Shown here: one piece after another, positions 57,476-64,000 of the stretch
Layout of the letters: the number at the start of each line of letters is the position of its first letter
Position numbering within the stretch: position 1 is the first letter of the stretch
Origin: an uncultured Oscillospiraceae bacterium
GTDB lineage: Bacteria > Bacillota > Clostridia > Oscillospirales > Acutalibacteraceae
DNA length: 64,000 nt
Assembly: GCA_900544375.1 (NCBI GenBank)
Contig: UQUZ01000009.1
Coordinates: 1 to 64,000 of the forward strand
Direction: 5' to 3'
Translations under genes and position numbers: made by a program
The notes under the pieces: model-generated
Databases searched by the model: none
Told to the model about the DNA's origin: nothing
Seen by the model: the letters and a program-made list of their open reading frames with translations, nothing else

Positions 57476-59497
57476 TTAGGGCTCTTTTGAACGGATCATT
57501 TTCCTGCTGCCCAGGAAGGTGGCTAGGAAGTAGCCTCCGTAGATGATTAAAAACAGCAGCGCCGCCATGAGGATATTGGGAAGAGCGTTTAAATGGCCAA
57601 ACTGGGCGATCGCGTTGTTGACCACGGAAATACCCACAACGGAATGGATAACCGCTAGCCCCAGCGGGAGCATGAAGTAAGAGAGGATTTGAGTGAACAG
57701 CGCCCGGTCGATCATGCGGCCTGAAGTGCCGAGCCTGCGCAGCAGCCGGTAGCGCTCCGTATTGTCGGAGGCTTCCGAAAGCTGTTGCAGAGCGAGGATG
57801 GCTGCGCAGGTGATGAGAAACACGATGCCTACATAGATGACGAAATAGGAAATCATGAGCTTCATGCCGCCGCTTTGCATATAGAGCTCATAATGGGAGA
57901 GCGCATTTGTGTAGGGACGCGGCGCTTCCTCCCCCTTACCATAGAGCGCTGCGATTTCTGCGGCAAAGGCATTTTCACCCGTTTCGCCGGGCTTTGTGTA
58001 ATTGGCGTTGAGCAAAGCGGTCATAGGCTCGCAACTCTCCGCAAGAGTATCCGGCACAACCAGCGTGCCGGTCTCCATGGCCATCATACCGTTTTGCAAA
58101 GGGTATTGCTGAATTTCCAGGCTTGAGGGGCGCAGTTCAACGCCGTTGATCGAAAAGGTCCGCCCTTGCTCCACATAGGCCTTTAAAATTTGATGCATTT
58201 CTTTTACGTTGCAGACCACGGCATATTCATCCGCAGCAAGGGAGATGGGCGCCTCCCCGCGCAGGGCGAGCAGCTTGTTATAATCGGAAAGGCGAATCAG
58301 GGGGATTGAATAGGAAGCATCCCGCTCTTCAATATAGGTGGCGCCCATGGTTTCTACCGCAAAATCATAGAGTGGGCGGAAGGTCAAATCACCTGTGTTG
58401 AAGAGCCAAATCTGCGTATATCCGCTGAATTGCTTCGCAAAATCAAAGCCGTGCGACTTGAGATCCGCCTCAATATCCTGCGGGCCATTTTTCGAGCTCT
58501 GGCTTTTCAGGGTAATATCAAAGGGGGCGGCGTCATCCACCTGGCCCGCCATCACATCCACCGCGCCCAGGCCGCAGGAGAAGGTGCCGATGGTGACCAG
58601 CAGCATAATGCAGATGATGGACATGGAAATGAAATTGGTGTTAATTTTGCTGTTGAGCTGGCGTAGGACAAACATGTTCAGCCCCTTATAGTAGAGGCGT
58701 TTATTCCCTTTTGCGATCCGTAGCAAAAAGCCGGAAAGGGAGAGGAAAAACAACACCGTGCCAATGGAGCCGAGGATCAGCGAGCCGAAAAACTGGCGAT
58801 CCAGAAGAAACAGGCCGTTGTCAATGATCATATAATAGGCCGCGCCAAGACAGGCAACGGAGAGCAGGAAAATCACCACGCAGACCCAGAGCTTTTTGAT
58901 ACGCAATGTCTCATTCTTGCGGCCGCCATGGATGAGATCGATGAGCTTATATTTGGAAACCGTGCGGATATTGAAGAGCATAACCACGAGGAAGATCACA
59001 CCAAAATAGAGGATTGTTTTGAGCAGGGAATCTTTAGAAAAGGAAAACGCGAAATCCTTGATCGGCACGTTCATCAGTTTTGCCGTCAAAACGCTCATGC
59101 CCTGTGATGCGGCAATGCCGATTAAAAGGCCCACGCCAAGGGAGAATAGGCCGATCACAAAGGTTTCTGCCGTGAGGATGCGAGAGATTTTGCCCCGATC
59201 CATCCCGAGCGTCATATACAGGCCAAGCTCGCGCTTGCGCCGCTTGATGAGAAAGTTATTGGCATAGAGAATAAGGCCCGCCAGCACGAAGGAGATGAAT
59301 ACGGAGAGGTAGCCAAGCATAGCCGTGCCGGTTTGGAGCAGGGCGTGCTGCTGCTCTGAAAGGAGGAGCATGGTTTGCTGGGCTTCCACAGCGTTGAATA
59401 CGTAGAAGAGGCATACGCCGAAGGAGAGCGTTAGGAAGTAGATCACATAGTCGCTCAGGCTCTTTTTTACGTTTTTAAAAGCAAGCTTATAAAACAT
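57476..59497 (-). CDS. BceB-type ABC transporter permease
   Basis: 673 residues, FtsX/MacB-like permease. Opens FYKLAFKNVKKSLSDYVIYFL, has about ten membrane helices, and a large extracellular domain between helices 7 and 8 (residues about 310-530; DMEAGTL-type strands). BceB proteins recognise peptide antibiotics bound to lipid II-cycle intermediates and also pass the signal to the BceS kinase. ATG 59497 overlaps the ATPase stop by 11 nt; GTG 59509 abuts the ribosome site and is rejected. Named by architecture and context. Confidence 0.9.
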   Translation of the reverse strand: MFYKLAFKNVKKSLSDYVIYFLTLSFGVCLFYVFNAVEAQQTMLLLSEQQHALLQTGTAMLGYLSVFISFVLAGLILYANNFLIKRRKRELGLYMTLGMDRGKISRILTAETFVIGLFSLGVGLLIGIAASQGMSVLTAKLMNVPIKDFAFSFSKDSLLKTILYFGVIFLVVMLFNIRTVSKYKLIDLIHGGRKNETLRIKKLWVCVVIFLLSVACLGAAYYMIIDNGLFLLDRQFFGSLILGSIGTVLFFLSLSGFLLRIAKGNKRLYYKGLNMFVLRQLNSKINTNFISMSIICIMLLVTIGTFSCGLGAVDVMAGQVDDAAPFDITLKSQSSKNGPQDIEADLKSHGFDFAKQFSGYTQIWLFNTGDLTFRPLYDFAVETMGATYIEERDASYSIPLIRLSDYNKLLALRGEAPISLAADEYAVVCNVKEMHQILKAYVEQGRTFSINGVELRPSSLEIQQYPLQNGMMAMETGTLVVPDTLAESCEPMTALLNANYTKPGETGENAFAAEIAALYGKGEEAPRPYTNALSHYELYMQSGGMKLMISYFVIYVGIVFLITCAAILALQQLSEASDNTERYRLLRRLGTSGRMIDRALFTQILSYFMLPLGLAVIHSVVGISVVNNAIAQFGHLNALPNILMAALLFLIIYGGYFLATFLGSRKMIRSKEP

Positions 59498-60254
59498 CGC
59501 CGTTGTCACCTCCCAGAAGGGTTACAACCTCGATGATCTTTTCAAAGAAGGCCTTGCGCGTATCCGCGCCACGCAGCAGCTCGTTAAAGATTTTTCCATC
59601 TTTGATGAAAAGGATGCGTTTGCAGTAACTCGCCGTAAACGCGTCATGCGTGACCATGAGGATTGTGGCGCCGAGCTCGCGGTTGAGCGTTTCAAAGCTC
59701 TCGAGCAGCATGCGGGCGGATTTGGAATCGAGGGCCCCGGTTGGCTCATCCGCAAGGATCAGGGAGGGGTTGGTAATCATCGCCCGTGCGCTCGCAACGC
59801 GCTGCTGCTGGCCTCCGGAGAGCTGGTAGGGATATTTCCCCAGGATACTATCAATTTCAAGCCGTTTTGCGACGTTGTGCACACGGCCGTCAATCTCCTT
59901 AGCGGGAGTGCCGATCACGGTCAGCGCCAGGGCGATGTTTTCAAAAGCAGTGAGCGTGTCGAGCAGATTGAATTCCTGGAAGATGAAGCCGAGCTGCTCA
60001 CGGCGGAAGCGGGAGAGCTCCTTTGCCTTGAGCTGCGTCACATCCTGCCCGCGGATAAAAATATGCCCTGCGGTGGCGGAATCGATCGTAGAGATGCAGT
60101 TTAAAAGCGTTGTTTTACCGCTGCCGGATGCCCCCATAATGCCGATATACTCGCCTTGCGTTACGGTAAAGCTGATGTCGTCAACCGCTTTGGTAACATT
60201 TCCGCGGTTGCCATAATATTTTTCGAGATGTTCCACCTTTAAAATGGATTCCAT
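59487..60254 (-). CDS. BceA-type ABC transporter ATPase
   Basis: 255 residues. Walker A GASGSGKTT near residue 40, Q-loop IFQEFNLLD, signature LSGGQQQRVASARAM, Walker B LILADEPTGALD, H-loop VTHD. Belongs to the LolD/MacB/BceA class that pairs with FtsX-like permeases. Begins 7 nt after AGGAGG. A near match to a BceR-type box lies at 60337-60350. Confidence 0.95.
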   Translation of the reverse strand: MESILKVEHLEKYYGNRGNVTKAVDDISFTVTQGEYIGIMGASGSGKTTLLNCISTIDSATAGHIFIRGQDVTQLKAKELSRFRREQLGFIFQEFNLLDTLTAFENIALALTVIGTPAKEIDGRVHNVAKRLEIDSILGKYPYQLSGGQQQRVASARAMITNPSLILADEPTGALDSKSARMLLESFETLNRELGATILMVTHDAFTASYCKRILFIKDGKIFNELLRGADTRKAFFEKIIEVVTLLGGDNGDVL

Positions 60255-60336
60255 ATGAACGACCTCCTGTAATCTATGATGCCTCCATTTTAACAGCGGC
60301 GCGTAATGGCTGCCATCGGGGAAGCTTACCGCCGCC

Positions 60337-60350
60337 GAACAATTTTGTAA
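60337..60350 (-). promoter_or_regulatory. Candidate BceR-type operator upstream of bceA
   Basis: GAACAATTTTGTAA is close to the TNACA-N4-TGTAA pattern described for BceR-like regulators (one half-site imperfect). On the minus strand it sits about 22 bp before a weak -35 (TGGCAG) that is 17 bp from TAAAAT (60287-60292), about 95 nt before bceA. Confidence 0.5.
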
Positions 60351-60394
60351 GGTTAAGAAGGCGCGTCTCCGTTTTTGGGCCGTATTGAAACAAT

Positions 60395-60425
60395 AAATGC
60401 AGGCCGTCGGCCTGCATTTGTCATT
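60395..60425 (-). terminator. Terminator after the BceS-type kinase gene
   Basis: AAATGCAGGCC and GGCCTGCATTT form an 11 bp stem with 3 nt loop; on the minus strand ATTGTTTC follows. It separates the regulatory pair from the transporter genes. Confidence 0.7.
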
Positions 60426-60436
60426 TACTTCGCGCC

Positions 60437-61456
60437 TTATGTGTCTTTTGAAAGATCATGCATCGTGCCGCTTGGAAAAACCAGGCGAATTGTAGTGCCC
60501 TCCCCCTCAACGGACGCAAGGGAGAGGCCGATCCCCAATTTGTCGCACATCCGCTTGCTCAGATAAAGGCCCAGCCCGGTCGCCTTTGAAAATTTGCGCC
60601 CGGTTTCGCCGGTAAAGCCGCGCTCAAAAACGCGCGGCAAATCCGCTGCGCGAATGCCGATGCCGTTATCCGCAATTGTGAGGGCAACGCTATTTTTCTC
60701 CTGCTGGGCGTAAATATGAATAGAGGGGGAAGCGCTGCGGTATTTGATAGCGTTCACAAGGATTTGATTGAGAATAAAATCCACCCATTTCATATCGGTG
60801 AGCACAGTGTAATCAAGGGGCTCCAGCTGAAGCTTGATCCGGCTTGCAATCATATCCTTCGCATTACGGCGCACAGCGGTATTCACAAGCTCGCGCAGGG
60901 AGGCGGGGCGGATCAGATAATCCTTTTCTACGCTGTTGCTCCGCGCGTAAAAGAGGGCCTGCTCCAGATCGTCTTCAATCCTGCGGAGATCTTCGGATAC
61001 GCTCGCTGGAACAGCTCCAGGGGCGTTTTCCAACGTGAGCTTGGCCGCGGCAAGCGGCGTTTTTACCTCGTGCATCCAGGCTTCAATATATTCGCGGTAT
61101 TCCTCCTCCTGGCGGCGGTAAAAGGCAATCTCGTCGTTCATAGACTTATTGCAGACCATCAGCGTTTGATAGAGAATCCGCCCTTCTAGGAAATCGGGCT
61201 CGTCAAGCACCTCGCATAGCAGGACTTTGCGGTCGAGCGCGTCGAGGCTGCGCAGAAGGCGGCTGTAATAGGAGCGCTTGCGCGCATATTCCACCGCAAC
61301 CGGCAAAAGTACGGCGAGCGCCTCTAGGATCAGGATCGATACGATCGTAGCGGCGGATTGCCGCAAAACGCTGAGCAGGGCCCAGGTGAAGCCCATGCAG
61401 GCGGCGCTCATCAAAAGGTATAGGAGCTTGGATCGGAGAAAAACGAAGAACTTCAT
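60437..61456 (-). CDS. BceS-type intramembrane-sensing histidine kinase
   Basis: 339 residues. Two N-terminal helices (about 10-30 and 38-58) with a very short loop and no sensor domain, the mark of intramembrane-sensing kinases, then the His box in EAWMHEVKTPLAA near 125, N box NQILVNAIKY, and ATP-lid motifs DNGIGI and GLGLYLSK. Such kinases take their signal from the BceAB transporter. ATG 61456 follows AAAGG by 9 nt; GTG 61465 is less likely. 31 nt after the regulator gene. Confidence 0.93.
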   Translation of the reverse strand: MKFFVFLRSKLLYLLMSAACMGFTWALLSVLRQSAATIVSILILEALAVLLPVAVEYARKRSYYSRLLRSLDALDRKVLLCEVLDEPDFLEGRILYQTLMVCNKSMNDEIAFYRRQEEEYREYIEAWMHEVKTPLAAAKLTLENAPGAVPASVSEDLRRIEDDLEQALFYARSNSVEKDYLIRPASLRELVNTAVRRNAKDMIASRIKLQLEPLDYTVLTDMKWVDFILNQILVNAIKYRSASPSIHIYAQQEKNSVALTIADNGIGIRAADLPRVFERGFTGETGRKFSKATGLGLYLSKRMCDKLGIGLSLASVEGEGTTIRLVFPSGTMHDLSKDT

Positions 61457-61487
61457 GATTGGCACCCTTTCTGCGCAAGCCGGTAGG

Positions 61488-62153
61488 TCAGACGGTGTAG
61501 CCCTGCCCGCGTTTCGTCACAATATAATCTGGCGCGCCGATTTCTGCAAGCTTTTTGCGCAGGCGGTTGATGTTGACGGTGAGCGTATTGTCGTCGACAA
61601 ATTCGTTCGATTGCCAAAGCTCGTTCATGATTACATCGCGGCTGACAATTGTATCTCGGTTGCGGATGAGCACGTGCAGGATGCGCGTTTCGTTTTTGCT
61701 CAGCTCTGTCTCTCGGTCCCCACAGCGGGCGGCGCTGCGGGAAAGGCTGAGCGACACGCCGTTCCAGGAGAGCTCCGCCGATTCCTCTGGGCTCCGATAG
61801 GCACGCTTGAGCACAGAGGCAATATGGGCGAGAAGAATTTGTGTGTTGTAGGGTTTGGTGATAAAGTCATCTGCGCCCAGGTTCATGCTCATCAGCTCAT
61901 CTGTTTCGCTGTCGCGGCTCGTTACGATGATGATCGGCACAGCGGAGGCTTTTCGCACCTCCCGGCAGATATAATAGCCGTCAAAAAGCGGCAGGTTAAT
62001 ATCAAGCAGGATCAGATCCGCTCCCTCCTGCAAGATGGCCTCCACAATATGGTCAAAGCTGCTCGGCGCGCAGGTTTCATACCCATAGCGGCGCAGCAGA
62101 GCGGAGAGCTCCTCCCGAATTTTAGGGTGATCTTCCACAATCATGATTTTCAT
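61488..62153 (-). CDS. BceR-type OmpR-family response regulator
   Basis: 221 residues. Receiver domain with VEDHPKI and phosphoacceptor Asp51 in LILLDINLP, switch Lys in FITKPYN, then a winged-helix output domain with LSKNETRILHVLIRNRDTIV and DDNTLTVNINRLRKKL, ending KRGQGYTV. ATG 62153 follows AAAGGA; the longer frame to 62207 lies inside the GNAT gene. It overlaps the GNAT stop by about 32 nt. Confidence 0.95.
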   Translation of the reverse strand: MKIMIVEDHPKIREELSALLRRYGYETCAPSSFDHIVEAILQEGADLILLDINLPLFDGYYICREVRKASAVPIIIVTSRDSETDELMSMNLGADDFITKPYNTQILLAHIASVLKRAYRSPEESAELSWNGVSLSLSRSAARCGDRETELSKNETRILHVLIRNRDTIVSRDVIMNELWQSNEFVDDNTLTVNINRLRKKLAEIGAPDYIVTKRGQGYTV

Positions 62154-62607
62154 AGGACAATCCTTTCTTCCGGTGCGCGGGCGAAACGCAGCATTTATAG
62201 AGCGCACAGCAACTGGATAAATGCCGATCCAGCTTGGGATCCGGCGGGGTCACGCAAAACTGATTTTTGATCCATAGCTTATGGGAGGGGAGATTATCCG
62301 GCGCATAATAGGCGATTACCTGATAGCTTTCCGCCGCGACAGCCTGTTCTTTTATATGCCCAACGAGCGCGCTGGCGATCCCCTTGCAGCGCTCTGCTGG
62401 GCTGAATACTTCAATCACCAGGATTAAATCCTCCGTCAAACGCGGCTCAGTGGCAATCTTCCTGCGCTGCACAAATGCAAAACCAAGCAGCCGCCCGGCT
62501 TTGGCCGCAACAGATAAGATCCCCTTGCGCTTGAGAAACGATTTCGTGTGCGGATGCTGCCGGATGATTTGCCTCTTTTCCGAAAAAGAGGCTTCCCGAA
62601 TCTCCAT
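62122..62607 (-). CDS. GNAT-family acetyltransferase
   Basis: 161 residues. The central GNAT core has LLGFAFVQRRKI, LILVIEVFSPAERCKGIASALVGHIKEQA (acetyl-CoA loop RCKGIAS) and YQVIAYYAPDNLPSHKLWIKNQF. The last 20 residues are Cys- and basic-rich (KCCVSPAHRKK) and overlap the response-regulator start. Substrate unknown. ATG 62607 follows AAAGGGG; it begins 13 nt after topB, so topB-GNAT-bceR-bceS may be one transcript. Confidence 0.82.
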   Translation of the reverse strand: MEIREASFSEKRQIIRQHPHTKSFLKRKGILSVAAKAGRLLGFAFVQRRKIATEPRLTEDLILVIEVFSPAERCKGIASALVGHIKEQAVAAESYQVIAYYAPDNLPSHKLWIKNQFCVTPPDPKLDRHLSSCCALYKCCVSPAHRKKGLSYENHDCGRSP

Positions 62608-62620
62608 ACAGCCGCCCCTT

Positions 62621-64000
62621 TCATTCATCTTCTTCCTGCTGGGCCTTCCATTTGGCGAGTTGATCCGCAAGCGCGGAATTGCCGCGGGAGGCCTGTTCCT
62701 TTTGTTGCCGCTCCAGATATTTTCGAACGTCGCTCTTGTTTGCGCCCGCCGCCTTTTTGCGCTTTTCAAAATCGCTGAGCCGTTCCCGGTAACCGCAGAT
62801 GCAGGTGAACATTTTTTGCTCCCCTTCGCCGCGAAGCTCCAGCTTTTTGTGGCAATTGGGGCAACGGGCGTTCGTTTGAACAGAGAGGCTCCTACGGTAG
62901 CCGCATTCCCGATCCGGGCAAACCAGCATCCGGCCCCGTTTGCCGTTAACGTCGAGCAGGAATTTGCCGCAATCCGGGCATTTTTCGCGGGTGACGTTAT
63001 CGTGGACGTAGGCCGCGTTGCTTGCGATCACCTGCCTAACGAGGCTGGTTGCGTATTTTCGCATTTCTATGAGGAAGGCGGGCAGACTTTCCTGCCCTTT
63101 GCTGATGCGCTGAAGCCGCTGCTCCCACTGGGCAGTGAGCGCCGCGCTCTTCAGATCGGGCGGGACGAGCCCGATGAGCTGCCGCCCCTTGGAGGTGGGG
63201 CGGATTTCCTTGCCCTGCCGCTCGATGCAAAAGGCGTCGAACAGCTTCTCGATGATGTCCGCCCGCGTGGCAGGCGTGCCGAGGCCGCTTGTCTCCTCCA
63301 GCGTACGGCGCAGCTTTTGGTCTTGCACTTGACCGCCCGGGTGCTCCATGGCCGTTAGAAGCGTTGCCTCCGTGTAGCGCGCGGGGGGCTTGGTCTGGCC
63401 GGGGGAGAGACAGACCTGCCTGACGGCAAGCTTCGCGCCCTGGGTAAGAACGGGGAAGGACTGACTTTCCGTCTCCTCTTCTGCTTCTGGTTCCTCCAGG
63501 GCTGCTTGCGCACCGTAAACAGTTTGCCAGCCAGGATTTGTGACGGTCTTCCCCTTAGCATAAAACGTGTGCTTTCCGATGGTGAGTGCCAGATCCACTT
63601 CCTCATAGCCGCAGGGAGAGGAGAGCACCGCGAGGAAGCGCCGCACCACGAGGTCATAGACGTTGCGTTCCTCCGGAGAGAGGGCAGAGAGATCGGCCGG
63701 CTCCTCTGTGGGGATGATAGCATGGTGGTCGGTCACCTTTTGATTGTTGACGATCGCCTTCGTGGGGATCGGCTTTGCGCGCAGGATGGCACGGGCATAG
63801 GCCGCATAGGGGCCGGTCATGATCCCACGCAGCCGCTCCGGGAGGGTAGGCACGACGTCGTCGGAAATATAGCGGGAATCCGTGCGCGGATAGGTCAAAA
63901 GCTTGTGGGTTTCATAGAGCCGCTGCATGATCGAGAGCGTCTGCTTGGCGGAATAGGCGTATTTTTTGTTGGCGTCCCGCTGGAGCTCCGTCAGGTCGTA
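62621..64000 (-). CDS. topB: DNA topoisomerase III (type IA), 5' part outside the window
   Basis: The last 459 residues are visible; the gene continues beyond the window. The catalytic Tyr lies in LLTYPRTDSRYIS about 35 residues into the visible part, followed by TDHHAIIPTEEP and the type IA barrel (GLGTPATRADIIEKL). After about residue 330 come two C4-type zinc segments, CPDCGKFLLD with CPDRECG, and CPNCHKKLELR with CICG, then a basic tail. Type IA enzymes of this sort decatenate DNA; chromosomal topB and plasmid-type versions are similar, but nothing here suggests a mobile element. Confidence 0.92.
   Translation of the reverse strand, partial: YDLTELQRDANKKYAYSAKQTLSIMQRLYETHKLLTYPRTDSRYISDDVVPTLPERLRGIMTGPYAAYARAILRAKPIPTKAIVNNQKVTDHHAIIPTEEPADLSALSPEERNVYDLVVRRFLAVLSSPCGYEEVDLALTIGKHTFYAKGKTVTNPGWQTVYGAQAALEEPEAEEETESQSFPVLTQGAKLAVRQVCLSPGQTKPPARYTEATLLTAMEHPGGQVQDQKLRRTLEETSGLGTPATRADIIEKLFDAFCIERQGKEIRPTSKGRQLIGLVPPDLKSAALTAQWEQRLQRISKGQESLPAFLIEMRKYATSLVRQVIASNAAYVHDNVTREKCPDCGKFLLDVNGKRGRMLVCPDRECGYRRSLSVQTNARCPNCHKKLELRGEGEQKMFTCICGYRERLSDFEKRKKAAGANKSDVRKYLERQQKEQASRGNSALADQLAKWKAQQEEDE

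Overview
The window looks like a chromosomal segment of an anaerobic, low-oxygen-adapted Gram-positive member of the Clostridia, most likely the Oscillospirales/Ruminococcaceae side. The evidence is a T-box leader on serS, a TPP riboswitch on thiC, an oxygen-handling rubredoxin pair, a Bce-type peptide-sensing module, several lipoproteins with Firmicutes lipoboxes, strong AGGAGG ribosome sites and a moderately high GC content. No phage, plasmid or CRISPR locus is seen, so most of it is core genome with small accessory pieces.

Layout. 1-4.7 kb (+): tcdA, an NAD-binding DapB-like oxidoreductase, hemW and an MFS transporter. 4.8-8.5 kb (-): glycolytic cluster pgk-tpiA-gpmI with a hairpin between tpiA and gpmI. 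8.7-10.9 kb (-): exported metallophosphoesterase. 11.2-14 kb: secA. 14.4-16.7 kb: MerR regulator plus two-gene ABC exporter. 16.8-21.5 kb: TPP riboswitch and thiC-thiM-thiE-HAD phosphatase-thiD. 21.6-23.5 kb: prfB (no frameshift) and a DUF218 protein. 23.7-25.9 kb (-): aminotransferase and trpS. 26-31.2 kb: PrsA-like foldase lipoprotein, an unknown Cys-rich membrane protein, a GH18-like lipoprotein with a GtrA partner, and a lipoprotein that has a paralogue at 37.7 kb. 31.4-33 kb: T-box and serS. 33.1-37.3 kb (-): QueT, a cytoplasmic GH3 glucosidase and an esterase. 37.7-43.7 kb: paralogous lipoprotein, M28-like peptidase with membrane segments, MltG-like lipoprotein, MgtC, MFS. 43.8-46.9 kb: rplM-rpsI, rubredoxin and flavin reductase-rubredoxin fusion, tRNA-Arg(CCG), mscL. 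47-51.6 kb: small DUF5655-like protein, GT8 glycosyltransferase, secreted domain-swapped GH3. 51.7-56.5 kb (-): DUF2339 membrane protein and an AgrC/AgrA-type two-component system. 57-62.6 kb (-): complete Bce-type system (regulator, kinase, ABC ATPase, permease, extra small exported protein). 62.6-64 kb (-): topB, cut by the window edge.

The least explained feature is a family of about 117-119 bp tandem repeat units, at the left edge (1-127) and at 56584-56800. Each unit holds a hairpin plus a compact three-stem fold. Between copies the stems change by paired or wobble-compatible substitutions, which points to selection on structure. Both arrays sit just upstream of a gene start in the same relative orientation. 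Other structural oddities are a 262 bp MITE-like element with imperfect 17 bp inverted ends whose terminal motif reappears in front of the MerR gene, a 147 bp element with perfect 11 bp inverted ends beside the tRNA, and a thiC leader that carries extra hairpins and a 12-codon ORF after the riboswitch terminator.
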